In this document: one piece after another, positions 51,618-60,588 of the stretch
Layout: the number at the start of each line of letters is the position of its first letter
Position numbering within the stretch: the first letter of the stretch is position 1
Assembly (NCBI GenBank): GCA_036497945.1
Contig: DASXIN010000166.1
Span: forward strand, 1-64,000
Source of the DNA: RYN-230 sp036497945
GTDB taxonomy: Bacteria > Actinomycetota > Actinomycetes > Streptosporangiales > Streptosporangiaceae
DNA length: 64,000 bases
Direction of reading: 5' to 3'
Translations under genes and position numbers: made by a program
Notes under the pieces: generated by a model
Databases searched by the model: none
Seen by the model: the letters and a program-made list of their open reading frames with translations, nothing else
Told to the model about the DNA's origin: nothing

Positions 51618-53717
51618 GTGGGGAAAATCACCTCTCTGCTATCCAACGTATCCGTGCGAACCCTCATCCTGGGCATCGATGAGGACGGACGGATTATTCA
51701 GCATGACCGCAACGCGCCCGAGATCCTGCCGCTGGATCCGGATTCGCTGGTCGGCGCGCACCTGGGCGACCTGGTGGCCGGGCGGAGCACGGCTGAGCCG
51801 GCGCTGACCCAGCTGCTCGAGGCGGTCAAGGCGGGCCGCGAAGCCACCGCCGTGCTGCCCATCAGCACCCGGGAAGGGCGCCGGGTGGAGACGGTGGCCA
51901 GCGTGCAGCCGATGCTCGGCAACGGGGACAGCCCGGGGCTGACCGCGCTGGCCGTGCTGCGCATGCCACCCACCCGGGCCGAGCGGTTCGTCGACCCCGC
52001 GCTGATGCGGCACTCGCTGCTGGACGACACGTTCCGCCAGATCGGCGCGACGCTGGACCTGGACCAGGTGGCCCGCGGCCTGATCAACATCCTGGTGCCG
52101 CACTTCTGTACTGCGGCCGGGCTGCTGGTGCTGGAGAGCGTGGCCGCGGGCGACGAGTTCCCGGTCAACCCGCCGGACGGCTCCCAGCTGATGCGCCGCC
52201 TCGCGGTGGCCACCGACGACGGCTCCCCCGGCTGGGACGCCGCGTTCCCGACCGGTGAGGTGCTGCTCTACCCGCCGGACACGCCGTACGTGGAGTGCAT
52301 GGACACCGGCAAGCCGGTGCGGATCACCGCGATGGACAGCGCCAAGGCGGTCAGCATCGCCGAATCGTGGCTGCGCCGGCCGGTGGCCAAACTGCTCTCC
52401 GGCACTTCCATGCTGCTGCTCCCGCTGGCCACCAAGGACACCTCGCTCGGCTTCTTCGTGTGCACCCGGAAGGCGGGTTACCGCCCGTACGACGACTACG
52501 ACTCCGAGATCGGCATGGAGTTCGCCTCCCGGGCCGCGATCTTCATCGACAACGCCCGCCAGTACAACCGGGAACGCACCACCGCGCTCACCTTGCAGCG
52601 CAGCCTGCTGCCCACCGGGTTGTCCGCGCCGTCCTCGGTGGACGTCAAGCATCGCTACCTGCCGGGCAGCAAGCTGATCGAGGTCGGCGGGGACTGGTAC
52701 GAGTCGATCGCGCTGCCTGGCGCGCGGGCCGCGCTGGTGGTCGGCGACGTGGCCGGGCACGGCGTGCGGGCCGCGGTGACCATGGGCCGGCTGCGCACCG
52801 CGATCCACACGCTGGCCACCCTGGAACTGCCGCCCGACGAGTCGCTGGCCCAGCTGAACGAGCTGATGACCTCGCTGGGTGAGCGCGAGCCGCACTTCGC
52901 CACCTGCGCCTACGCGCTGTACGACGCGGTCACCGGCAGCTGCGAGATCGCCTCGGCGGGCCATCTCCCGCCGCTGCTGGTCCGGCCGGACGGCAGCAGC
53001 GAGTTCCTGGACACCTACCCGGCCCCGCCGCTCGGCGTGGGTGAGCTGCCCATCGAGAGCCGCACCATCGAGATCGAGGACGGCAGCCTGCTCGTGCTGT
53101 ACACGGACGGGCTGGTCGAGGACCGGCACCGGGACATCGACGACGGCCTCAACTTCCTCCGCGAGGTGTTCGACGGCGACGCGTGCGAGCGGCCGCTGGA
53201 CGACCTGTGCCGCGCCGCGCTGGCCGGCGTGTACGCGCACCAGCAACGCGACGACATCGCGATCCTGATCGCCCGGCTGAGCAAGATCCCGGCCGATCAC
53301 CACGCCAGCTGGTCGCTGCCCCCGGAGCTGACCTCCGCGGCCAAGGCCCGGCACCTGATCCGCGAGCCGCTGGCCCGGTGGGGGCTGGACGAGCTGATGC
53401 CCACCACCGAGCTGCTGGTATCTGAGCTGGTCACCAACGCGATCCGGTACGCCACCGGCGAGGTCACCATCCGCCTGGTGCTGGACGGTTCCCTGGTCTG
53501 CGAGGTGCTCGACAACTCTTCGGCCCTGCCCCGGCTGCGCCACGCGGGCCGCGACGAGGAGTGCGGCCGCGGCCTGGAAGTGGTCAGCCAGCTGGCCCAG
53601 CGGTGGGGTGCCCGGCGCACCCGGGACGGCAAGATCGTCTGGTGCGAGCACGCCATCCCGGCCAAGCCAGACGACGACGGCGGCACGGACTTAGCCGGGG
53701 CCCGGACCGAGCTGTGA
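51618..53717 (+). CDS. PAS-GAF-PP2C phosphatase with C-terminal HATPase (anti-sigma-like) domain
   Basis: A 699-residue cytoplasmic signalling protein from a GTG. Residues about 12-115 form a PAS-like sensor (LILGIDEDGRIIQHD), and about 130-325 a GAF domain. About 345-560 form a SpoIIE-type PP2C phosphatase, with metal ligands in VVGDVAGHG, ASAGHLPP, LYTDGLVE and RDDIAIL. About 575-685 form an HATPase_c domain of the RsbW type (LVTNAIRYATGE, CGRGLEVV). It probably controls partner switching of an alternative sigma factor. A 10-bp inverted repeat (53690-53699/53719-53728) straddles its stop. Confidence 0.9.
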   Translation: MGKITSLLSNVSVRTLILGIDEDGRIIQHDRNAPEILPLDPDSLVGAHLGDLVAGRSTAEPALTQLLEAVKAGREATAVLPISTREGRRVETVASVQPMLGNGDSPGLTALAVLRMPPTRAERFVDPALMRHSLLDDTFRQIGATLDLDQVARGLINILVPHFCTAAGLLVLESVAAGDEFPVNPPDGSQLMRRLAVATDDGSPGWDAAFPTGEVLLYPPDTPYVECMDTGKPVRITAMDSAKAVSIAESWLRRPVAKLLSGTSMLLLPLATKDTSLGFFVCTRKAGYRPYDDYDSEIGMEFASRAAIFIDNARQYNRERTTALTLQRSLLPTGLSAPSSVDVKHRYLPGSKLIEVGGDWYESIALPGARAALVVGDVAGHGVRAAVTMGRLRTAIHTLATLELPPDESLAQLNELMTSLGEREPHFATCAYALYDAVTGSCEIASAGHLPPLLVRPDGSSEFLDTYPAPPLGVGELPIESRTIEIEDGSLLVLYTDGLVEDRHRDIDDGLNFLREVFDGDACERPLDDLCRAALAGVYAHQQRDDIAILIARLSKIPADHHASWSLPPELTSAAKARHLIREPLARWGLDELMPTTELLVSELVTNAIRYATGEVTIRLVLDGSLVCEVLDNSSALPRLRHAGRDEECGRGLEVVSQLAQRWGARRTRDGKIVWCEHAIPAKPDDDGGTDLAGARTEL

Positions 53718-53728
53718 GCCCGGCTAAG
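53690..53728. terminator. 10-bp hairpin straddling the PP2C stop codon
   Basis: CTTAGCCGGG (53690-53699) and CCCGGCTAAG (53719-53728) are exact inverted repeats that enclose the last codons and the TGA. The space to the convergent ABC gene is only 26 bases, so this stem may separate the two units. Confidence 0.42.
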
Positions 53729-53743
53729 GTTCCGCGCCGCGGG

Positions 53744-54436
53744 TCAGGTGGCCGCACCCCGGGTGTCAGCCCGGATGGACAGCTTGCCGTGCTGCATGAT
53801 GCCGATCCGCTGCGCCCGGCGGGCCACCGAGGTGTCGTGGGTGACCAGGACGAGGGTCAGCCCGACCTCCTGCCAGAGCTTCTCCAGCAGGCCCATGAGG
53901 TCGTCCCGGGTGTCCTCGTCCAGATTGCCGGTCGGCTCGTCGGCCAGCAGCACCTTGGGGCTCTTGACCAGGGCCCGGGCGATGGCCACCCGCTGCTGCT
54001 GCCCGCCGGACAGCTCGGACGGCAGGTGCCGCTCCCGCTCGGCCAGGCCGACGCTGGCTAGCGCCTGGCTGGCCCGGGCCGACCGGTCGGCCGCCCCGGT
54101 GCCCAGCGGGACCAGGGCGACCTCCACGTTCTCCCGCGCGCTCAGCGTGGGGATCAGGTTGAAGGTCTGGAAGATGAACCCGATGGACTCGGCCCGGACC
54201 CGGGTCAGCTGAGCTTCCCGCATGGCGGCCAGATCATGGCCGTCGAAATCGACCACGCCGGAGGTAGGCCGGTCCAGGCCGCCCAGGATCTGCAGCAGGG
54301 TGGTCTTCCCGTGCCCGGTCGGGCCCTGGATGGCCAGCCATTCCCCGTCCTCGATGACGAGATCAACGCCGGCCAGCGCGTCCACCGTGGCCCGGCCTTT
54401 CTGGTACCGCTTGGTGACGCCCGTCAGCTTGTACAT
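53744..54436 (-). CDS. ABC transporter ATP-binding protein (MacB/LolD type)
   Basis: A 230-residue ATPase. Walker A is GPTGHGKTT, the Q-loop is FIFQTFNLIPTLSARENV, the signature is LSGGQQQRVAIARAL, Walker B is VLLADEPTGNLD, and the switch His is in VTHD. It serves the FtsX-type permease upstream. Such pairs extrude peptides, lipoproteins or act in envelope stress. Confidence 0.92.
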   Translation of the reverse strand: MYKLTGVTKRYQKGRATVDALAGVDLVIEDGEWLAIQGPTGHGKTTLLQILGGLDRPTSGVVDFDGHDLAAMREAQLTRVRAESIGFIFQTFNLIPTLSARENVEVALVPLGTGAADRSARASQALASVGLAERERHLPSELSGGQQQRVAIARALVKSPKVLLADEPTGNLDEDTRDDLMGLLEKLWQEVGLTLVLVTHDTSVARRAQRIGIMQHGKLSIRADTRGAAT

Positions 54437-54452
54437 GGTTTCCTCTCACACT

Positions 54453-54508
54453 CGACCGTGCTCATTCGGCTGTGCTCATTCGACCGTGCTCATTCGGCTG
54501 TGCTTACT
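54453..54508 (-). repeat. Four-copy 14-bp tandem repeat between the ABC genes
   Basis: Units of 14 bases (alternating CGACCGTGCTCATT and CGGCTGTGCTCATT; the fourth unit is slightly changed) lie back to back from 54453 to 54508. They cover the last bases of the permease gene and most of the spacer before the ATPase ribosome site. Copy number could vary and change spacing. Confidence 0.75.
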
Positions 54509-55979
54509 CGACCCTGGACAATGCCGCGGCCGGGCGGAGCCGTGCGGCCCGCCAGCCGCCGAAGGAGCCGGCGATGAGGCCGCCGGCGATGGCCAGCACC
54601 ACGGCCAGGATCACCGCAGCCAGGGTGACCGGCGCGGTGAGGTGGACGGCCACGTTGTGCACCGTGTCCGCCGCCGCCTGACGGAAGCCGCCGGGGCCGC
54701 CCCCGGCGGGGAACCGGCCGCCGCCGGCCGTCTGCGCCCCGCCCGGGGTGGCCGAGCCGGTGCTCGCCCCGAGCGAGGCGGTCAGCGGCCCGGCGAGCTT
54801 CTGCACCAGCGCCGCGCCCGCGAAACCAAGGGCCACCCCGACCACCCCGCCGATGATGCCGATGGCGATGGACTCCCCCATCACCTGGCCGATGATCCGG
54901 CGGCCCCGCCAGCCGAACGCCTTGAGCGTGCCGAACTCCCGCACCCGGCGGGTCACCGCGGCCATGGTCAGCAGGCTGGCCAGCAGGAACGCGGCCACCA
55001 GCACGGCGATGGCCAGCCACTTGCCGAGGTTGTTGGCCAGGCTGGCCGCGCTGGACAGCGACCCGGTCACCTCGTTGGCCAGGCTGGCCGAGGTGGTCAC
55101 CGTCGCCTTGGGCAGCAGGCCGGAGATCTCCTTGGCCACCGTGGCGATGTTGGCCGCGCTGTTGGCCGACACATAGACCGTGTTGACCTTGCCGGTCAGG
55201 CTGGCCAGCTGCTGCGCGCGGGCCAGCGGGATGAACACGTTGGACGCGCTGGACCCGGCCGACACGATGCCGACCACCTTGAACCTGGTCTTGGACACCG
55301 TGACAGTGGACCCGACCTTCAGTTTCTTCTGGCTCGCGTAGTTGGCGTTGACCACGGCCACGTTGGACGTGGCGTCGCTGGCCGCGAACGTGCGGCCCGA
55401 GGTGAGCTTGGCCGAGCTGAGCGGGCCCAGCGCCCCGTGGTTCAGGTCCACCCCGCTGACCGAGAAAGTACTGGGCGTGAAGCTGCCATGGAAGTGGCTC
55501 GAGCCGCTCCCGCTGGACCCGCCACCGAAGCCCGTGCTGGGGCCGCTGCTGGAGTTGATGGCCGGGATCTTCCCGGTGATGACCACGTCGGTGAGGCTCA
55601 GCGCGCCGGCCGCCGCGGACACGTCGTGCAGCTTGCCGATGCTGGCCACCGACGAGGTGGTCAGCGTGCCCAGCCCGGCGCTGGTCAGGTTGTCAATGTT
55701 GATCTTCGTACCGGCCGCGGGGCGCGACTTGCTGCCGACCTGGCCGTGGAACCCGAACGGGCCGGGGGTGAACGAGCCTGCCTTAGGGGTCTGCGTGACG
55801 GTCACGTCGGTGCCCACCCCGTACAGCGAGTGCAGCACCTGGGCCTGCGCGTCCTTGACCCCGGAAGACGCCGCCGTAACGGTGATGACCAGACCAATTC
55901 CCAGCGCTAGGCCAAGGGCTATGAAAATTGCCTGGCGCATCCGCCGGCGCAATTCACGCCGCAGATAGGTGAAGAACAT
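54504..55979 (-). CDS. MacB/FtsX-type ABC transporter permease
   Basis: A 491-residue membrane protein. One helix lies at about residues 17-38, followed by a large exported MacB-PCD domain (about 40-310) that is Gly/Ser-rich. Three helices follow at about 325-345, 385-410 and 455-475, with the FtsX core (TRRVREFGTLKAFGWRGRRIIGQVMGESI). The layout is that of tripartite-type or bacitracin-type exporters. The ATPase gene follows downstream across a tandem-repeat spacer. Confidence 0.9.
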   Translation of the reverse strand: MFFTYLRRELRRRMRQAIFIALGLALGIGLVITVTAASSGVKDAQAQVLHSLYGVGTDVTVTQTPKAGSFTPGPFGFHGQVGSKSRPAAGTKINIDNLTSAGLGTLTTSSVASIGKLHDVSAAAGALSLTDVVITGKIPAINSSSGPSTGFGGGSSGSGSSHFHGSFTPSTFSVSGVDLNHGALGPLSSAKLTSGRTFAASDATSNVAVVNANYASQKKLKVGSTVTVSKTRFKVVGIVSAGSSASNVFIPLARAQQLASLTGKVNTVYVSANSAANIATVAKEISGLLPKATVTTSASLANEVTGSLSSAASLANNLGKWLAIAVLVAAFLLASLLTMAAVTRRVREFGTLKAFGWRGRRIIGQVMGESIAIGIIGGVVGVALGFAGAALVQKLAGPLTASLGASTGSATPGGAQTAGGGRFPAGGGPGGFRQAAADTVHNVAVHLTAPVTLAAVILAVVLAIAGGLIAGSFGGWRAARLRPAAALSRVE

Positions 55980-56169
55980 GAAGACTCCTCCGGGAATGCC
56001 CGCATCAGCCCGGCGGGCGGATCCTGCTGCTGGAATGGCGGCGCGGCGCTGGCACGCCAGGCAACGGCGCGCCCGGCGCGGTGATGCGCCAGCTAGATAC
56101 TGGCGGCCATTCCTGAAAGATCGCTCCAGGGCCGCTACGGGAAAGCCGTGATCCCGGATTCGGGAATGA

Positions 56170-57840
56170 TTACCGGCTGGCGTCGCGGACGTAGAGCCGG
56201 AGCCACAGCCCCTGGATGTCCCAGCGGCGGACCAGCCGGAAGTCCAGCCCGTCCAGCAGCAGCACCGGGCGCGGCGAGGCCCACTGCACCACCCACATCC
56301 GGCGCACCGTGGCCGCTCGGTCCCGGATCACCTGGGCCGGCGCGTAGCTGCCGGCCAGCGTGCCGGACTGCTGCGGGGACAGCTCGGAGCTGATGTCGCG
56401 CAGCCGGGCCAGGCCGTACGGGTAGGCCACCTCCAGGGTGCGTTCCCCGGTGCCCTTGTCCGGCCCGCGCCGCGAGCTGACGTTCACCAGCGCGTCGCCC
56501 GGCTCGCGGTTGCGGGCCACGATCCGGTCCACCCGGCGGATGTTGATGCCATGCCCGACCGCGCTGCGCTGGAAGCTCTGGGTGGGCAGCCCGATCACCA
56601 GCAGCGCGATCAGGGCGGCCGGCCCGGCGTACCGGCCGAGCGCGACCAGCGCAGGTCCGATGAGCAGCGCGGCCGCCGGGATGCAGAACACGATGTACCG
56701 GAACGTGTACACCGGATGCGCCAGGGATGCGGTGAGCAGGATGACCGGCGGCAGAATCAGCCAGGGCAGGCACAGCGCGACCAGCCGGCCCGGCCAGCAG
56801 CCGCCCAGCGGCCGGCCGCGGGCCAGCCGGCCGGCCACCGCGACCGCCACCACGACCACGATGGCCAGCACCAGCGAGGTCCGGCCGAGCAGCCGCTGCA
56901 CGGTAAGCACGTCCTCGAGGCCAGGCGGCTGGATCCAGGTGATCTGGTGCAGCTGGCTGTAGCCGACCACCGCCACCGGGCTCACCGCGATGACCGCCGC
57001 GCCCACCGCGATCAGCCAGCCTGGCCACAGGCCCTGCCCCAGCCGCGGCGGCTGGCCGCCGCTCGGCGCGAAGCGGCGATCGGGGGGTTCCGGGGGGTCG
57101 TCCCCCCACGTCCGCGGCGGCTGGCCGCCGCTCGGCGCGGAGCGGCGATCGGGGGGTTCCGGGGGGTCGTCCCCCCGGGCTAGCAGGGTGACGGCGTGCG
57201 CCAGCACCAGCAGCAAGGCGAACAGGTTGCCGAAGCCGAGCAGGGCCAGGGTGACCCCGTACCCGGCCAGCCAGCCACGCCGGCTGCCGGGCCGGCCGGC
57301 GTCCATCGCCCGCACCAGGCAGTAGCTGACCGTGGCGGCCAGCGCGACCAGCAGCGCACCTTCCCGGGCATCCTGGGCGTACGAGCTGACCGAGGGCAGG
57401 ATGGCGAACGTCAGCCCGGCGGCCAGCCCGGCCCAGCCGGACACCAGCCTGCGGCCCAGCAGCGTGATCACGTAAGCCGCGGCCGCCATGGCCAGCACCG
57501 ACGGCAGCCGGACGATCAGCTCACTGCTGCCGCCGAACAGCCGGACGACCACCCAGATGAGCACGTAGTAGGCGCCGTGTACCACGTCCACGTTGCCGAG
57601 CATCCGGACCAGTTGCGGGAAGCTGCGGTGCACCGCGGCCAGGGTGGCCGTCTCGTCCTTGGAGAACGACGGCCCGGAGATCCGGTACAGGCCAGCCAGC
57701 AGGGTGACCGCCGCGGGCAGTAATGGCAGCCAGACCCCGCTCAGCCCGGCATGCCCCGGGGGTTGCGCCGGTGCGGGATGGCCGCTACTGCCTGTCCCGC
57801 CGCGCCCGTCAATGACGGCCGGGCCCCCAGAACCGTGCAA
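56170..57840 (-). CDS. Polytopic membrane glycosyltransferase (GT39/PMT-like) with a repeat insert
   Basis: A 556-residue polyprenyl-linked sugar transferase-like protein with about ten helices. The early SKDETATLAAVHRSF carries the DE motif of the GT-C fold in the first outside loop, and VDVVHGAYYVLI follows. A C-terminal soluble domain begins near residue 425. Residues about 222-268 (two 23-residue copies of DDPPEPPDRR, then APSGGQPPR) are encoded by two 69-bp palindromic repeat units lying in a loop between helices. The start is TTG 57840, so it is uncertain. Confidence 0.8.
   Translation of the reverse strand: MHGSGGPAVIDGRGGTGSSGHPAPAQPPGHAGLSGVWLPLLPAAVTLLAGLYRISGPSFSKDETATLAAVHRSFPQLVRMLGNVDVVHGAYYVLIWVVVRLFGGSSELIVRLPSVLAMAAAAYVITLLGRRLVSGWAGLAAGLTFAILPSVSSYAQDAREGALLVALAATVSYCLVRAMDAGRPGSRRGWLAGYGVTLALLGFGNLFALLLVLAHAVTLLARGDDPPEPPDRRSAPSGGQPPRTWGDDPPEPPDRRFAPSGGQPPRLGQGLWPGWLIAVGAAVIAVSPVAVVGYSQLHQITWIQPPGLEDVLTVQRLLGRTSLVLAIVVVVAVAVAGRLARGRPLGGCWPGRLVALCLPWLILPPVILLTASLAHPVYTFRYIVFCIPAAALLIGPALVALGRYAGPAALIALLVIGLPTQSFQRSAVGHGINIRRVDRIVARNREPGDALVNVSSRRGPDKGTGERTLEVAYPYGLARLRDISSELSPQQSGTLAGSYAPAQVIRDRAATVRRMWVVQWASPRPVLLLDGLDFRLVRRWDIQGLWLRLYVRDASR
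57043..57183 (-). repeat. Two 69-bp tandem copies of the compound palindromic repeat
   Basis: Units 57043-57111 and 57112-57180 are nearly identical and in frame with the glycosyltransferase. Each contains a G-run/C-run hairpin, a CGCCGCTC/GAGCGGCG type hairpin and a GGCGGC/GCCGCC hairpin. The end CCCGGGCTAGC matches the start of the repeat at 43097 on the opposite strand. Confidence 0.85.
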
Positions 57841-57856
57841 CGTACCGTCCCACCCT

Positions 57857-57896
57857 AGTGCTGTCGTACCCGGGCAACGCGGTGTGCGACAGCACT
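57857..57896. promoter_or_regulatory. 13-bp inverted repeat upstream of the glycosyltransferase gene
   Basis: AGTGCTGTCGTAC (57857-57869) and GTGCGACAGCACT (57884-57896) pair with one G-T pair around 14 bases. It lies just before the glycosyltransferase start and about 135 bases past the HpnH stop. It could be an operator or a terminator for the hopanoid operon. Confidence 0.4.
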
Positions 57897-58030
57897 CCGA
57901 GGGCCGGAATTCTGGCGATTTCCTGCACCCTATGTCACCCCGGTGGGCGATTTGCCGCCATCCTCCACTCTTTGACGCTTACCGGGAGCAATTTGGCTGT
58001 ACTGAGGAAAAAATGGCCAGCTGGCGTGAC

Positions 58031-59035
58031 TCAGGTGTTCCGCATCGCCCGCAGCGACTCGCGCAGCGAGTTGGTCGTGGCCAGCACGGCCGACGGCTCG
58101 TAACCGCAATGCGCCATGCAGTTGGCGCAGCGTGGGTCCTTGCCCCGGCCGTAGGAGTCCCAGTCCGTGGTCTCGATCAGCTCCTTATACGTCTTCACGT
58201 AGCCGTCGGCCATCAGGTAACAGGGCTTCTGCCAGCCGAGCAGCGAGTAGGACGGGATGCCCCACGCGGTGCAGCCGAAGTCGGTCTTGCCCTCCAGGAA
58301 GTCCAGGAACAGCGGGGTGTGGTTGAGCCGCCACCGCTTCCGGTTGCCATGGTCGAACGCCTTGCGGAACAGTTCCCGGGTCTCCGTGACCCCCAGGAAG
58401 TGCTCCTGGTCCGGCGCCTTCTCGTAGGCGTAGGCCGGGGAGATCTGCATCTCGTCGATGCCGAGATCGTCGTTCAGGTAGCTCAGCACGTCGATCACGG
58501 TCTGCGGGGTGTCGGTGTTGAAGAACGTGGTGTTCGTGTTGACCTTGAACCCGCGCTCCTTGGCCATCTTGATGGCCGCGACGGCGTCGTCGAACACGCC
58601 TTCCTTGCAGACGGATTCGTCATGCCGCTCGCGCAGCCCGTCGATATGCACCACCCAGGCGAAGTACGGCGACGGCTTGAACTTGTCGATCTTCTTCGGC
58701 ATGAGCAGCGCGTTGGTGCACAGGAAGACAAACTTCTTCCGCTTGATCAGCTCGGCCACCAGCACGTCGATCTGCGGATGCATGAGCGGCTCGCCACCCG
58801 CGATGGACACCATGGGAGCGCCGCACTCGTCGATCGCGGCCAGCGCCTGCTCCACCGGCATCCGCTGCTTGAGCAGCGTGTGCGGCTGCTGGATCTTCCC
58901 GCAGCCGGCGCACTTCAGGTTGCAGGCGAACAGCGGCTCCAGCTCCACCAGCAGCGGGAACTTCTTCTTCCCGGTCAGCTTCTGACGCATCAGGTAAGAG
59001 CCGATGCGCAGGCTCTGGCGCATGGACACGCTCAT
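58031..59035 (-). CDS. hpnH: HpnH, hopanoid radical SAM adenosylhopane synthase
   Basis: A 334-residue radical SAM enzyme that joins the 5'-deoxyadenosyl group to diploptene, making adenosylhopane. The iron-sulfur motif is CNLKCAGC (Cys38, 42 and 45). The GGEPLM motif near residue 80 binds SAM. Cysteines near the C-terminus (CANCMAHCGYEP) match the family. The start has AAGGAGG 10 bases upstream and overlaps the previous stop (ATGA). It is the last gene of the operon. Confidence 0.94.
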   Translation of the reverse strand: MSVSMRQSLRIGSYLMRQKLTGKKKFPLLVELEPLFACNLKCAGCGKIQQPHTLLKQRMPVEQALAAIDECGAPMVSIAGGEPLMHPQIDVLVAELIKRKKFVFLCTNALLMPKKIDKFKPSPYFAWVVHIDGLRERHDESVCKEGVFDDAVAAIKMAKERGFKVNTNTTFFNTDTPQTVIDVLSYLNDDLGIDEMQISPAYAYEKAPDQEHFLGVTETRELFRKAFDHGNRKRWRLNHTPLFLDFLEGKTDFGCTAWGIPSYSLLGWQKPCYLMADGYVKTYKELIETTDWDSYGRGKDPRCANCMAHCGYEPSAVLATTNSLRESLRAMRNT

Positions 59036-60588
59036 GACTGCCTAACCTCCTTGGGCAGGCTGAATCGGATGTTCTCAGTAGTGATCACACGCTCGCTGAC
59101 CTCGACGGAGCCGAGGCCGCCGAGCGCGGTGATGATGTCCTCGACCACCGCCGGGGGCGCGGACGCACCCGCGGTCAGGCCGATGGTGGACACCCCGGCC
59201 AGCCAGCCCAGCTCGATGTCGGACGGGCCGTCGATCAGATGGGCGGGGGTACCCGCCCGCTGCGCGGTTTCCACCAGCCGCACAGAGTTGGAGGAGTTGG
59301 CCGACCCGGCCACCAGCACCAGATCGGACTCGGCCGCCACCGCCCGGGCGGCACGCTGCCGGTTGGTGGTGGCGTAGCAGATGTCGTCGCTGCCCGGCGC
59401 GCGGGACGCCGGGAACCGCTCGCGCAGCGCGTCGGCGATGTCCGCCGCCTCGTCCATGGCCAGCGTGGTCTGCATCAGGTAGGCGACTTTGCTGGGGTCG
59501 GCCGGGCTCAGCCGGCCGACGTCCTCGGCCGTCTCCACCAGGGCCACCGAGTCCGGCGCCTCGCCCAGCGTGCCCTCGACCTCCTCGTGCCCGGCGTGCC
59601 CGATCAGCGCGACCAGGTAGCCGTCGGCCGCAAACCGGCGCGCCTCGGCGTGCACCTTGGCCACCAGCGGGCAGGTCGCGTCCACCGCGGTCAGCCCGCG
59701 GTCGTCGGCCTCGGTGCGGACCGCGGGCGACACGCCGTGCGCGGAGAACACCACCCGGGCCCCGTCCGGCACCTCGCTCAGCTCGTCCACGAAGATCGCG
59801 CCGCGGGCTTCCAGCTCGGACACCACGTGCGAGTTGTGCACGATCTGCTTGCGCACGTAAACCGGGGGGCCGTGCTGCTCGAGGATCTTCTCCACGATCT
59901 CGATGGCCCGCTCGACCCCCGCGCAGAACGACCGCGGTCCGGCCAGTAGCACCTGACGCTGCCCAGTCGCTGCGGCCCACCGGCCCAGGGCCGGCCCGGC
60001 CGCCCGCAGTGAGCGGAGCGCGGCCAGCCCGCCGCCCAGCGCGGCCGGCCGCAGCAGCGGCCGGCCGGGCGTGTCCGAGATGGCCCGGACCACGGCCACC
60101 GGCCGCCCCCGGGCCGCCTTGATCAGCTCGGACGATTCCATGTCCACGGCGATCGCGCCGTCGGCCGCCAGCCGGTCCCGCTGGCCCGGCCGGAACAGGT
60201 GATCGACCGTGACCACCCGGCCGGTGCGCACCCGCAGCCCGGCCCGGCGCAGCTCGCCGGCCAGCAGTTCCGCCGTCGGGATCGGGGTGACCGTCTGCCC
60301 GTCGCTGACCTCGCTGGCCACCACCAGGTCGCCGGGGACGAGGTCATCGGCCAGCCCGCCGGCGGTGCCCGCGACGGCCAGCGCACCGAACGACAGCGGG
60401 CCCAGCGTGGCGGCCCGGGCCGCGGCCCGGCGCGGGCCGTACCCGGTGGCCACCACCGCAGCGGCGGTGCCGTCCAGTCCGCGCCGCATCGCCCGGGCTT
60501 CCAGCCGCAGTGGCGCGCAGACCAGCAGGCCGGCCTGCTCCACCACGGGCGGCCGGGTCCGCGGGCTGGCCAGCATCGGCCGGGTCAT
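59032..60588 (-). CDS. Fused HpnG nucleosidase and IspH (HMBPP reductase)
   Basis: A 518-residue two-domain protein. Residues about 18-205 are a purine-nucleoside-phosphorylase-like domain (GTAGGLADDL, AVDMESSELIKAA), as in HpnG, which removes adenine from adenosylhopane. Residues about 211-510 are a complete IspH of the MEP isoprenoid pathway. Its iron-sulfur cysteines are C222 (SFCAGV), C306 (ATCPLV) and C403 (CYATTNRQ), and it has SAHGVSP and GHEEVEGT. Both domains are usually separate genes. The ATG overlaps the cyclase stop. IspH supplies isoprenoid precursors and HpnG acts late, so the fusion links both ends of the pathway. Confidence 0.9.
   Translation of the reverse strand: MTRPMLASPRTRPPVVEQAGLLVCAPLRLEARAMRRGLDGTAAAVVATGYGPRRAAARAATLGPLSFGALAVAGTAGGLADDLVPGDLVVASEVSDGQTVTPIPTAELLAGELRRAGLRVRTGRVVTVDHLFRPGQRDRLAADGAIAVDMESSELIKAARGRPVAVVRAISDTPGRPLLRPAALGGGLAALRSLRAAGPALGRWAAATGQRQVLLAGPRSFCAGVERAIEIVEKILEQHGPPVYVRKQIVHNSHVVSELEARGAIFVDELSEVPDGARVVFSAHGVSPAVRTEADDRGLTAVDATCPLVAKVHAEARRFAADGYLVALIGHAGHEEVEGTLGEAPDSVALVETAEDVGRLSPADPSKVAYLMQTTLAMDEAADIADALRERFPASRAPGSDDICYATTNRQRAARAVAAESDLVLVAGSANSSNSVRLVETAQRAGTPAHLIDGPSDIELGWLAGVSTIGLTAGASAPPAVVEDIITALGGLGSVEVSERVITTENIRFSLPKEVRQS

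Noticed and set aside
51639..53651. Antisense frame of 670 codons
   Set aside because: It lies fully inside the PP2C regulator on the other strand and shows no domains.
54453..54508. Possible CRISPR array
   Set aside because: The 14-bp units abut with no spacers and no cas genes are nearby.
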